64,000 nucleotides of DNA from contig NC_092676.1 in the NCBI RefSeq assembly GCF_964355755.1, positions 23,914,288-23,978,287 on the forward strand, read 5' to 3'. The notes under the pieces are model-generated. The model was not told where the DNA came from. It did not search any database and saw only the letters and a program-made list of their open reading frames with translations. The position numbers and the translations under genes are program-made. This DNA is from Antedon mediterranea. Lineage: Eukaryota > Echinodermata > Crinoidea > Comatulida > Antedonidae. Within the stretch, counting starts at the first letter, position 1, and every line of letters begins with the position of its first letter. Shown here one piece after another: positions 24,285 to 36,563 of this stretch.

Positions 24285-27200
24285 ATGGCAACCACTAATA
24301 ATGGAATGCCTGGTTCCAACCAGGTGACACACTACGAGGGCACAGAAAAACTCTTTGAAATTTGGTTCAAAGAGAGTGGAAATGGTGACTTGAGAACTGT
24401 ACCAAGGTATTTGGAATTAATGGGAGTTTCCTTGAATTCCTGATCTGCTACAGTATTTATTTATTTATACATTCTCATGTTTTTGCGTCACTACTATAGG
24501 CAAATAAATTGAAAAGAACGAAAGCATTAGGAAACAGTTTACCATATAGAAGCTTTTACAGTTTACTACAGCTGAAAAAATAGTTATTTCTAAACTCGGA
24601 CTGGGCATGCGCACACCACAAAGTACGTCGAAAAAAAGAGAGTGTATGAAAATAAACATTGAGATACATGTAGACATTTAGTTATCGTGAGATAAGCAGT
24701 ATTTTTTGTAAGAAATATTTCTTGTTTAAGTTGTTTTATTTATTTTTCCAGGTTTGTGTGGGAAGATATGCTGAAGCTTGTTAATGCTGAAATCATCAGT
24801 GAAATGCATGATGATTCCCAGTGTGCTTATATTCTCAGGTAATAATAGGCATACATTTATAATATATTATTATTATACCTTGATAGCATATAGCTTTTAT
24901 AATATAAAAGAATACTGAATTTTAATTGGATCGGCACTATGCTACAGTGGTTTATAAAAAAGAGCTTAATAATCCTATACTTATCCATTCAAGGTCAATG
25001 TATCTTGTTTATTTGAAATCTCTTTGATATGTATTTTAGTATAAATACTGTATTATATTATGGTGTTCAATTGCATACATTTAGATCAATTTACAGGTAC
25101 TTAGTATATACAGTAGGCATCTGTTTCCATTATTAATTGACCCTACTCATGAATTAATGATTTAAATATTTCACCTACTCCTTGTTAATTACTAATCAAT
25201 ATTTTTCAATGTTTCATTTATTCTTTTAATTGTCAAAAATTAATATTGAGTTGACAATGAATAAATAGAAAAAATGTTAAACAATTGAAAATAAAAATCC
25301 CCCCAAAAAATAATAGTAAAAAAAATAAAAATAATTGAAGTTGTACAAGCCTGTGAAAAAAGAAAGAATACTGTACAAGTTTATTTACTTCATATTTTTT
25401 TATTTAAATTATTCAGATTTATTGGTCCTTGTGGAAATTCATGACAGGCACAATCGCTCACATAAAAATACAATAACATACATAATATATATAAGTAAAA
25501 TAAATATTTTATTTTCTCTAGTGAAAGTAGCATGTTTGTAGCTAAACGACGCTTTATTCTGAAGACTTGTGGTACAACTACCCTTCTTAACTGCATTGAT
25601 ACCTTGCTAAGGATAGCCAAGAAACATTGCACTTTTACTGTAGTTGAGGTATATTCTCTTACTGTTACATGATACTTTATAATTGAAGATGATAATAGAA
25701 CTCACTCACGAACGATTTAAATTTTTTATCTAAAGTAGTTTTTATTCAGATTTTAACCAGCTCAATAGTGGCGATGATTCGCTGTTGTTCTGGAATGAAA
25801 TAAATAATTATATTCGTAAAAATAAAAAAGTTTCTTTAGTAAAGACATGAGAAAAAATAGCTCCATTAGATTTCTAAATCCTGTTTTCTATGGTAAAGAA
25901 TATATTGTAGAATAATAAATTTATGTTTTTTGCTTCTACAATTTTTACCCACAGGATGTGTTCTACTCTAGGAAAAACTTCATTCGACCTGAACTTCAGG
26001 CTTCAACCTACCAGAAGTTTGAAGATGAGGTCAAAATACTAGAAAGCCACTTTCCAGGTATTATCATATTAGAATAAAATATCCTTGTTATTCATTTTAG
26101 GAAGATTGGGATAGCAAATGTATTACTTTACTAATGGTTGGTAATTGTGCACAGGATAACATACAAATACAATGCATTCTACAATCTTTTGAAAGTGTTG
26201 TGTTTGTCAATGAATTTGAACCCAGGACATTGGGGTTGTTAGACCACAAATAATAATGCCAACTCTCATTATTTTTTTAGATGGTGCAGCATATGTTCTT
26301 GGTAGACTGAATGGCGACTGCTGGTATAAATATATTTTTGATTTTTTAAAACAGGATACATAAATAGAAATAAAAAAATGTAACCTTTCATCATTCACTG
26401 AATGAACTTATTTTTACCATTCCTCAAATATTCATTCATTCCGTATGTGAAAAGATTTTTTGTCTATAAAAATACTATTTAGCGATTGTTAATAGTTGCC
26501 ATATGACCCACAATCGTCCTATCAAGTGACAGGAATTCATTTAGGTGTTATATGATATATAATATTGTCTGTGTTTTACTAATTATAATGGTTCATTTAC
26601 ACAAGGCAATTTAACAACAGGATGCTTAGCTCTGGAGATCAAAGGGTGTATCTGTGGCTGAAACACGATCAGTTCCGTGACCCTTAACAGACACTGCACA
26701 CCACAGAGAAAATATACATAGTAAAATACTGTTGGTATTTGCCGCAGCCAGACATAAGATCAAAGGACTGTTACAAGTTCCTATCTTGGCAAGGCAAGCT
26801 CAGTGTCCTGTTGTTAGATTGCCTTGATTGATTTACATTACCCTCAACCCATTTTTTAGCCCAAACAATCACATAAACATTAATGTTGGCAAATTTATCT
26901 GGGTGGCATATAAACCACATTTTTTGTTTTAATCATAGGTACCTTTTTACTCTGCCTGTTGAAGACAACATGAAAGCAGATCAAACTCTAGAGATATCCT
27001 TTTTCGTACTTCAACTACTTCAAATAATTAATTCATACAATACCACATGTCACTGGGTAAACAATTGTAATACTGTATAAGTAAATGCAAGATTGTTACT
27101 TTTATTAAATTGATGGTATTTATATAAAATAATTTAAATGTATTTAATTATTATCGTTTTTTTCTTAACATTCCAATGTACGTCCTTATGACTGACCTTG

Positions 27201-27624
27201 ATGAGGATGTGATGGCGCTCTTTCACAAGACGAACAAGACCGCAACAGAGGTCACAAAGGTTAGTTTTATTGGAACTTTAAATGATCCTAAAATAGCATT
27301 CATCATACTTTAAATATGACCAGAATATTACCAGAATATGATTAGCCTTTGGGGCACAAAGTGATGTGAAATCTGGGCATTATAGTACATTTCGAACGTT
27401 TAACTTCTTTACAAAAATACTTATTTAATATCTAATCCTATAATTTTTTCAGGTATCCGGTATATCTGATCTGTTACCAGGTTGCAGTATTGATGCTACC
27501 TTGTTCGATCCGTGTGGCTACTCAATGAATGGTCTATTAAGAAATGTAAGAAACAAATTAAGGACTTTTTACCTAAAATATTATAGTTAGAGTTACCAAC
27601 TAATTCCATTAGCAAAACATATTA

Positions 27625-27661
<37 letters not shown>

Positions 27662-28583
27662 GTATGTTTTCTGCAATAATAAATACACAAAAATTGTAAA
27701 TATAATAATAAAAGTGCAATATTCTTTGATTAGGAGGAATATGCGACAATCCACATCACACCAGAGAAGGATTGGTCATATGTTAGTTTTGAGACTAATG
27801 TTGAAATGGTAAGTAATATATGTACAGAGCGTAGCTACTATCTATGCCGTGGGGTTGTTATATCTGTTCACTGAACTATGAAAACACTGCCACCTGGCAA
27901 ATTCCCCCTTTCATTTGACAAGGGAGAGCGGGGATGGAGTGGGAAATAAAGCAACTTAGTTTTTAATGGCAATTTGTGATTTCCATGAAAATTCATCATT
28001 TTGTTTTTACCAGCCATGTTACGATAATCTTGTGAGAAGCATTCTAGAAACGTTCAAGCCTGGAAAATTTGTGATGACGGTATTTGCTAACAAGGTATGC
28101 AACAGTAACACACTCGGGATCCTATAGGTTAAGATAGGACATGCAGCATATAGGTTAATGGTTTAAAGCTCTGTCTACACTATCAAACTTTATGATGTGC
28201 CCATATGGACATAATGATGTCATATCACTACCATATTTGGGCACATCACACTTCTTTAAACTAGTTTGATAGTGTAGATAGAGCTTAATTAATTACTTAA
28301 TTTCACAATATTTAGGCCCTGGGTCACTGGATCCTACTACAGTACTACTATGCCAGAAATGGGTGCTAAGCAACCAAGTTTTAATTTTAAAAAATTACAG
28401 TACATTTTTAAGAATATTCTATCTCTTTTCTAGGTAGCAAAGTGTGTCTCGTCATACCACGCACTGCGAGAATCATTCCACGATGGGTATATCCGTCAGG
28501 ATCGTCAATTTTCACAGTTTAAATCCTACGACTTGACCTTTGGAAATTATGTTAAAGAAAAATCATTTGGTGTTCAAAGATAG
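24285..28583 (+). CDS. AMD1: S-adenosylmethionine decarboxylase proenzyme
   Basis: This enzyme decarboxylates S-adenosylmethionine to supply aminopropyl groups for spermidine and spermine; it is cytosolic and pyruvoyl-dependent. Eleven coding exons give 337 residues (human about 334): 24285-24406, 24752-24838, 25522-25648, 25955-26057, 26281-26323, 26939-26993, 27182-27259, 27453-27545, 27734-27808, 28014-28094, 28434-28583. The processing site Glu71-Ser72 (ESSMFV) lies at the exon 2/3 junction. The catalytic residues Cys86 (KTCGTT), Ser229 (CGYSMNG) and His243 (IHITPE) are present, so the proenzyme should self-cleave and be active. The start was chosen for its ATGG context and the N-terminal [11 protein letters not shown] match to the family. 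Intron 6 is AT-AC; the other introns are GT-AG. Two MITEs sit in introns 5 and 10. The gene looks intact. Confidence 0.97.
26602..26826. mobile_element. 225 bp MITE (family B) in AMD1 intron 5
   Basis: Terminal inverted repeats of about 20 bp (CAAGGCAATTTAACAACAGG ... CCTGTTGTTAGATTGCCTTG) bound a non-coding interior. A second copy with the same interior (GTATTTGTCGCAGCCAGACA-like) is at 29284-29509. No transposase. Confidence 0.8.
26994..27181 (+). other. U12-type AT-AC intron of AMD1
   Basis: Intron 6 starts ATATCCTTT, the U12 5' splice-site consensus, directly after GAG. It ends TTTTCTTAACATTCCAATGTAC: TTTTCTTAAC is a near-perfect U12 branch site with the branch A 13 bases before the exon, and the terminal dinucleotide is AC. 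Splicing here joins ...QTLE to VLMTDLDED in frame, matching the conserved AMD1 sequence. No AG occurs where an ordinary acceptor would be needed. Confidence 0.9.
27624..27658. repeat. (AT)n microsatellite in AMD1 intron 8
   Basis: An uninterrupted run of about 15 AT dinucleotides lies between exons 8 and 9. Confidence 0.9.
28166..28286. mobile_element. MITE (family A) in AMD1 intron 10
   Basis: Terminal inverted repeats: AAGCTCTGTCTACACTATCA at the left and its complement at the right. The interior holds inverted GGACAT / GGGCACATCA motifs. This is one of seven related copies in the window. TA flanks some copies, so a TA target is possible but not certain. Confidence 0.85.
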
Positions 28584-30626
28584 AAGAAAGAAAGAAGCTT
28601 GACTAATTACAATCACAGACAATTATTGTTCATCATTTATTTTTTAAAGAAAACTATAAATTAATCATATTTAATATTTAGGGTATATTGTTTTATGTGA
28701 ATATAATAACCCTGCATATTTTATAGATCTTTTATTAGGAATCACATATTTACAAAAATCAGTGGGTGTTGTGTAGTTAACATTTTAATTATTAATTTTT
28801 AAGTACAATTGAGAAATGACATTTAATGGTAGTTAACTATTTTTGGTTGTAATTATGCAAATATTATATTGATTTGGTTTGCGGTATATTGTTTATTGGT
28901 TATATTTTAATTGAAGTTTACATTTTTTAGTTTAAATTTATGAAATGGTGCAAGGTAGACATTATTCCACACTACAGATGTGCCACAGTGAATTGTGTAT
29001 TATAATTTACTTTTTATCAGGGTTATTCTTCCCAGGGGAAATGTACTAACAACAGTAATTGTTTCTTCACATTTTTTAATTAATTGATATACAACTAATA
29101 TTTTATGTAAATTTAGCTTGCTCTTTATCACTGCCTGTATAAGAAAGCCACTTAATTATATCTTAATATTTATCACTGTACTTTGGTTTGAATTAAATCT
29201 TTAAAATCATTTCTTTTTAATATGTTATGTAAACAAATTTTAAAGAAGATCTATGAATTATAGAAAGTGACCGTGTGATATACCAAGACAATCTAACAAC
29301 CTGAGGCTGAGCTCCGGAGACCAAAGGGTTTATCTGTGGCTGTGAGACAATCAGTTCCACGCCCCCTAACAGACACCGCGCGCCGCGGAGAATATGTACA
29401 TAGTACAGCACTGTTGGTATTTGTCGCAGCCAGACATAAGATCAAAGGACTGTTACGAGTTCATATCTTTGCAATGCAAGCTCGGTGTCCTTTTATTAGA
29501 TTTCCTTGGATATACTACTCCTTATAAATCAACCAGAAAAGCCAAAACTAACAACATAAAACTACAATTCAGAAAAGACTATTTGTCGACTACACTGCGA
29601 AAGATCTTGCAACCATGAAAAACCTGGAGCACGATGTTAGGTCAGGAGATAAAGAATAAAACATGACCGTTTCTCGGCCAAAACGAGAGTTTTGGCAGGT
29701 AAGCCCGTAGAGTAGATAGTTTTGGCAGGTAAGCCCGTAGAGTAGATAGTTTGGTAGGACTAATGTGGAAACTAACAGTGTATGTAAAAGGGTCCTGTAA
29801 AAACAAAATTGTAAACTTTGTTATTGCAGGATCCTTGCCATCAATATTGTAATTGTAAAGTTAGAAACGATGAGTAAATAAATGCGAATGAATGACAATG
29901 AAAAGACTGGACGTTCCAATTGCTGTACTACAATACACTAATACTGCACCAGGAAGCGTGAATCATCTGAAAACTATTTAACAAAAATACAGCTAATAAC
30001 AACCTAGCTCCGAAGAGAAACAAAACACATATATAAACTTGGATACGTATGACAATTGCCTATTCAATGTTCTCACCAACGAGTTTTATGAATTAAAACG
30101 TTTTGTAAACATCGGGTTGCAAACAAAACTTAACCACTGTAAGCCAATCAGAAGACGAGGATTCACTCGTTGGCACTTTACTATCCAATCACAGACGTGT
30201 AAAAACGCCTACTTGGTTTGTTGATGTTAAGCCCTTTGAAAGCCATATCCTAATCTAAATTGTTTTGATCTTGCCGATAAATACGATTGACAAATTTATA
30301 GAAAGATAAGTTAGTAACAGGTAGTCGCTATAAAAACTCTACTTGTGATGAACTGAGATAATCGTGCTACTGACCACATGTGTACTGACCATTTGACCGG
30401 CGAACTACGGACAACTTGTTTTTTAACATATATGATAGAACCTTCAATTTGTGGACCTTGCACTAAACATATCTCTGCTAAGAAGTCAAACTAATTTATA
30501 TCTTCTACGATACATTTTTGCTGAATGCTAAATATCACATACAAGAAGTGCGAAATCTATTAAAATATTTACGACCGCATTAACTAAAGCGATAGATTTA
30601 AACAGACGACGAGGGATATAATCATA
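28584..30626. other. AMD1 3' flank and upstream region of T-box gene
   Basis: AT-rich sequence after the AMD1 stop probably holds the 3' UTR; I could not fix the poly(A) site. Apart from the MITE at 29284-29509 and a 30 bp direct repeat (TTTTGGCAGGTAAGCCCGTA, two copies) at about 29690-29752, I see nothing defined. The open frames at 29336-29618 overlap the MITE and are not genes. No TATA box is evident for the T-box gene. Confidence 0.5.
29284..29509. mobile_element. MITE (family B), second copy
   Basis: Same ends (CAAGACAATCTAACAACCTG at left) and same interior as 26602-26826, diverged by scattered substitutions. It lies 0.7 kb past the AMD1 stop. Confidence 0.8.
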
Positions 30627-33600
30627 ATGGAAAATAAAGTAAAAATTACTCTGGCTGAGTCTCATCTGTGGCGTAAGTTTAACAATGTTACCAACGAGAT
30701 GATAGTTACAAAAAGTGGAAGGTGAGTTTATATACTTTTTTTTATTTAACTTCAAAACAGTGTATTGTACAAATCGTACAGCTTTATATGAAAAAAACTT
30801 GCGGTAGTCTCAATCTAAAATGAATCGCATGACTATTTAGGTATCAACAGTATTCCATCTATATGAACACTTTCTTTCAAACTTTTGACTATCAGTCAAA
30901 AAATACACTGTACACTAAAAAATAATTTCCATTTTGTAGGTTAATAACAAAATAGTTGTTTTATTCTGTGTCTACCATTATATACGATACTTCTTTGTAC
31001 GACAAATAAAACTCAATCAACCAAGTGTTTTTTGTAAGAAAAATAAATGCAAATACATTGCTATTTTCACGTTTTCCGTTCTAATTAATATTAGAAAATT
31101 CATTAAAATTAAATGAAGTGAAACTTCTAAAACTATATAACTTTGTTTTCAATGTTTACACAATTTACAATTGAGAATGTCAATTACTGGTATAGTGGTA
31201 CAAATTACGTCGAGATGAAAAATGTAATCTATTTGTTTACAAAATAAAGTAGATTTGCTATTCGCTAGTTCAGATGATCAAAGTTAATAACCCTATTAAT
31301 CCGAATTAATTAAGTACCGTGTATTGTTATCAAATACATGAAACTCGTTATACCGAGTTGCAAGATAGGAAATCATCCATTGTCACTCAAGTATCCTCTA
31401 CTCCTCACTAATTAATTTTAATTTTTCGTATCGGAAATGAAACATAATCTATTGGGGGTTTTTTAAACCATCTTTAAAATTACAAGATACTAATATACTA
31501 TATATATATACTATACTAATATAAGTTTTCATAAAGATCAATAACATACTTTCACCACGGTAACATTTTAATATAAAACGTAATATCTATTTATATTTTT
31601 TAAGGTTCCCTGTCCTCTCAGTTTAACAAAATGTGTTTATATTTTAAATTTTTTTAGGAGAATGTTCCCAGTTCTTTCGGTTTAAAAAATATGTTTATAT
31701 TTTCTATTTTTAGAAGAATGTTTCCTGTTCTCTCGGTTTCATTACGCGAGTTAGACCCTAAAGCTATGTACTCTGTTATGGTGGATTTCGAACCAACTAG
31801 CGATACCCGCTGGAAGTACCTTAACGGGGAGTGGGTCCCGAGTGGCAAGCAGGAGTCTCTATCTACCAGTTCATCCTACGTACATCCCGACTCCCCTAAC
31901 TTTGGTGCGCATTGGATGAAAAATATGGTATCATTTACTAAAATAAAGCTGACGAATAAGGCAAGCAGTGACGGACAGGTATGTTAAAGTTCAATTAACT
32001 GTTACTGAAAATAGGCCTACAGTACCACTTGTTAGATATGTAGTTATGCTAATTTAAGAACTTCTTTTGTACTACGTGAAATGAATGAATGAACGCTGTA
32101 GTTTGTTGTTAGGCCTATCTCATCTTAAATTTTCTTTGATATCTTTAGCATTGTCAAGACAATAACAGGCCCTATAGTTTACCAAAAAAATTGGTTAATT
32201 GTAACAAAAATGATATATCTGATTAATTAATTTATATCTTGAATTGTTATTAGTAGTAATGATTTTGAGGTGTTACTTTTACGTTTGTATGTTAATTTAT
32301 TCTATGTTCAATGTAATACTTTCTAACGACAAAGATAAAATATCGTATTATTATCTTTTTGAAATTTAAAACAAATGTGGGTTTCTCTCACAAAAGAGAA
32401 ACAAAATATAGTTTAACCCCAATACCAATCGGTGACGTTGAAATAATTATAGAAAACGACAAATATCTTTTTAGTACCGTCAAATATGCAATAACTGTTC
32501 ACTCCAGAGACTGAAATTCTATTTAAACTTTCTTTCTATAGATAATGTTACAATCGCTTCATAAATACCGTCCACGTATCCACATTGTAAAGGTTGGAAG
32601 TTCGGAAAAGCAGAAACGCTTGGCAACTCAATCTTTCCCTGAAACGCAGTTTGTAGCCGTCACGGCTTACCAAAACGAAGAGGTAACAAATACTAAAACT
32701 CTATAAACTCTACTATATTCTAAAACTTCTCAAACCTACTATCTTACAAAAAAGTCATATTTCAATAATTACATCATATTTTCAGCACGCTTTTTACTTT
32801 AATGTAAGGTGCTTTTGATTTTTTGTTTTGTTTTATAAGGACGATGATAGGTTTGTTTATTTCCTTACTTTAATCTAATTTCGACACGTTATACACGACA
32901 TTATCCTCACTACTGATATTTCATATAGGCATTGGCCTACAGAATATAAAGTTTTACAATAGACTAAAACATAAACCAAATCGTTTCTCTATGACTGAAC
33001 ATTTGACTGCATTATACTAACCATACATGTATACAGATTCTAACGTTTTACCAGGAAAGAGTAAGATTTACTCTTCGTTTCCTGGTTTTACTAATTATTA
33101 TTTTATTTATTTAAAATAGATAACTCAGCTTAAAATCAAACACAATCCATTTGCAAAAGCCTTTCTTGACAACAAAGAAAGAGGTGAAGAAACCTATCAA
33201 GAAAACACAGTTTTGTCATTTCCACACAGTGAGTATTATTTTCCAAAATCTATACAGGTCACGTCTACCCCTATTAGGGAACACATTCGAGACATACAAA
33301 GTGGGCGTCCCGTGTGTGAATAGGGGTTAGTCGTAGTGTCAAAACAACTATTCGTTCGTTTCTCGAGACTTGTGAAAACCCAATTTCAAAGTTACATTTT
33401 TTTTTCTTTTCTTAACTTTTATTCATCTTTATATTCAGTGAATGGATGGTTCTACTCTGCACCGAACCCTATACGTACAGCAGGAACACCTTTCCAGCCA
33501 GCATTACGTCTTTCGCACCAGACCTGTGAGACATTCAGCGGGTTAAGGAATCACAGAACGACGCCATATTCACGACCAACATGCAGACAACATTCATCAA

Positions 33601-34143
33601 CAGGTAAATTGGCTTCTTCCACTAAACTGTTTTTCCTAACCTATTTTCATAAAACATTAGCCAAAATTTAAACCTATTAAAGATATTGAACAACACAAAA
33701 TAGCTCTAAGTTATTAACTACATTTACAAATACAATTCCTTATATAGACTTACAAAATCATCAATTTACTAAGAAATGTTATTTTTTTAGGACACAGTTA
33801 TTCGCCACCGCATTCGGTACCCAGTGAATGGTCTACCATTCAGCCTTCTGTATCGTCATCACACAGTACTCAATACCCATTATGGCAATCAGTAGGGAGT
33901 CGCTCGAGTATCGCCCCTATTGTGACAGCTAACATTGAACCGGTACCATCCGCTCTTCGCCGAACATCTCCGATAATTTCGTCAACGCCGACGACCTTTT
34001 CGTCGCCCATACTTCCGAGACCCACACCTGTACCTCATGCACCATGTCTAAATCATCAGGACAGTTTCAACGATGTGCATGGTTATCTACGCAGTCAGTT
34101 CTCATATCAACAAAGTATGCCTTCAGGTTTCCATTTGAATTAG
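30627..34143 (+). CDS. Brachyury-like T-box transcription factor
   Basis: Six exons encode 375 residues: 30627-30721, 31714-31978, 32542-32682, 33120-33228, 33439-33603, 33791-34143. The T-box spans residues about 8-186: [59 protein letters not shown] and [12 protein letters not shown] are Brachyury-type DNA-binding and dimer segments. The C-terminal [10 protein letters not shown] and [10 protein letters not shown] match motifs of deuterostome Brachyury tails. The family are nuclear activators of mesoderm, notochord and endoderm programmes. The start has an in-frame stop about 36 bases upstream, so the usual N-terminal arm of about 40 residues is absent unless it lies on an unseen upstream exon. 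Several substitutions (for example LHKYRPRIH) suggest a diverged orthologue or extra paralogue. Orthology is inferred. Confidence 0.88.
31601..31738 (+). repeat. Triplicated splice acceptor and exon 2 start of T-box gene
   Basis: The end of intron 1 plus the first bases of exon 2 are present three times in tandem, 56-59 bp apart. The genuine acceptor is TAG at 31711-31713. Two upstream copies have acceptor-like AG at 31656-31657 and 31603-31604. If used, each would encode R(RM)FPVLSV in the correct frame and then TAA (31683-31685 and 31624-31626), at the point where the true exon reads TCA. Confidence 0.85.
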
Positions 34144-36555
34144 TGAAATATAGGGCCAAATCATGTTTAATAACCGAACCGAACCATAATGTCTTTTATA
34201 CCGTGCTAGCACTTGGGCTTTGGTCCATCTCTTATTGTTTCACATGGACCTATAACACTTAATGTATAGATCCATGTTTCACCAATTACTGTTGTATTTC
34301 CGTATTCTGTATTATTTTTAAAAAGAACATTTATGTTTTTATTAAATAATTTATCATATACATTATAAATATATTTATATACCGTGTTTTATCAATGTCA
34401 TTGATGTTCAATGTAGAAACAAACTGACGTCGAGCATATCTCATTTGTTACTTAAAATTCATTTCATCACGACCATCTTATATGAATAGTATTTGTGTTA
34501 AGAAAAGTTTTATTCATTGCAACATGTGTGCTTATGTATTTTTACCATTATTTTAATATATTTATATAACGTTGAATACAAAATATACAAAAATACATGT
34601 CAGTTATAAATCTGTTTTACTTTTTTCTAAAATACTGTCCCTCGCCCTCCCTTTCCCACAAAGATAATGCATGAGAACACTGGTTCGGAACATATTTTGT
34701 TTATGATTGAGGGGTCGTATTTTGAGAAAAAATCGTCTGTCTTTACAAGGAAAAAACATAATTATTTGCTGGTCAATGCTTTTATCAACGCGCGTGGGAC
34801 GCTCATTGTTCAATTAGTCAAAATTGTAGCCTAAATTTAAAAAATAAAATAATTGGCTAATCCTAAACGAAAATAGACCCGATTGAAGAAGCTTCCTGCC
34901 TTTACCGTATGGAGTAAACATATTTATGTCGTTATTCTTGTTTCAAAGATATTTTATTAACCAAGTGATCACAAAACAATAACACAAAACAATGCACACA
35001 CTTGACCACTGTGTCGGCTTTTGCCATCAAAGGCAGCCGATATAGGTGTAAACGGGTATAGGACTGATCGTTAAGGTTTCACGAATCACAGTATTGTGTT
35101 TTTACTTTGTTGAGGAAATCATTCATTTGATTGCTGTGATTTTTGACAATAGGGCAGAGAAGTTATCGTTTCCGAATCAAGATGGGTTTTATTGTTTGTG
35201 AAATTCTTCAAAGATAATAAAAAATGAAAAACAAGTGGGATAATTGTGATCTGGTGCCAGGATTTAAACTAAGGAATTTCGTAAACAACTTAAACCTGAA
35301 TGGTCATTTTATAGAGTTCGCTGACACTTGTGACGTAATAGGAAGTCTATAATTAGTAATTGTTTCATGTTTGGCCCTTTCGAAATTCTGCAATACAAAT
35401 TGTATCTAATTAAAATTGACAATCATAAATATATAAAATAAAGTATCATTACAATTGAATAAACGTGTCTTCCTTTTTCCATACGTAAGAACAGTATTGG
35501 CTAAACTTATAAATAGGAATATAAATTAGTACTAGTAAACCTCTATAAAAAAAAAATGATTGAATAGTTGTAATATTCTTGTTGCTTGTGTTTGCAATCA
35601 TATGCTCCATATTAAATATATATATTTAAGCTTATAGTTTGTGAATTTTCTTTTTCTGTTTGTAGGCCTACGTTTGTTGATATGGATAAAATGTTCGAAA
35701 TAAAAGAAATTGAAATCGCTAAGAATGATTTGGTGATGTTGGTTTGGCGCGTTTAGACGCGTTGGTTTGGCGCGTTTAGACATAGCCATGTAGCCTAATA
35801 ATATTCAAAAAATAGGTACAATACTTTCTAGGAGCATTTTTTTAAATATTTTATTATACATAGGCCGTTGGCTCAAATACAGCAATATAAATAATAACAA
35901 TAATATAAAGTTATATGTGCGTTAAATAATGCTTTCTTTTTTATAAGCAAAGTAAATGAACTTAGCAAGGTTAAGATATATTTTTTCTTTTTTACTTGAC
36001 ATTAATAAAATAAATTTTTCAACAGTTAGGGAATTTGAAGTAAAAAAATGGAAGTAATTGTTTTCTTAAATTATTATATAAAGGACATTGTAATAAAAAA
36101 TGAAACTCGTTTTCTACTAAATCATTGTTACAACCTTAACACATTCTTTCATGTTTTTGATGTTCTTGTCCATCGCTGTTTTTCAATGTCGAGGTCAATA
36201 CATTATCTAGCACAAGATAATGAAATATATTGCGATCAAATCACCTGTATATTATTAAACGCTATATTGTTGAGGCAAAAGGCATTTTTTCAATAGAGTT
36301 TGGTTTAGTTTATGATGTTTATCGACAAACATTGTATGAAAGCAATTTTACTACGTTTGAACAGCTATCGACAAGTACCTGTAAATTGGAAGAACTTTAC
36401 ACGGTCCTGTTAGCAACAACATCTAAATAAAAACTATAGAAATATACTTTCACCACTTTTCTATCCCACCTCTTGTAGGCCTACCAATACAGTAGACCAC
36501 TCGGGACATTTAGTTATTTAGGAATACCCCTTAAAAGGGACCCTTTCGAGTGAAG
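34144..36555. other. Intergenic DNA downstream of T-box gene
   Basis: AT-rich, presumably starting with the T-box 3' UTR. A short direct repeat, GGTTTGGCGCGTTTAGAC, occurs twice near 35742-35778. Frames at 34604-34813, 35598-35789, 36048-36296 and 36230-36430 show no recognisable domain and are not called. Confidence 0.5.
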
Positions 36556-36563
36556 AGTACGAT

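Noticed and set aside
24832-25000. Alternative GT donors and possible retained intron in AMD1
   Set aside because: The GT at 24839 restores the family sequence exactly through the ESS processing site; other GTs break it.
33047-33088. Imperfect hairpin (ACCAGGAAA / TTTCCTGGT) before T-box exon 4
   Set aside because: Noted, but short and imperfect; I see no evidence that it acts in splicing.
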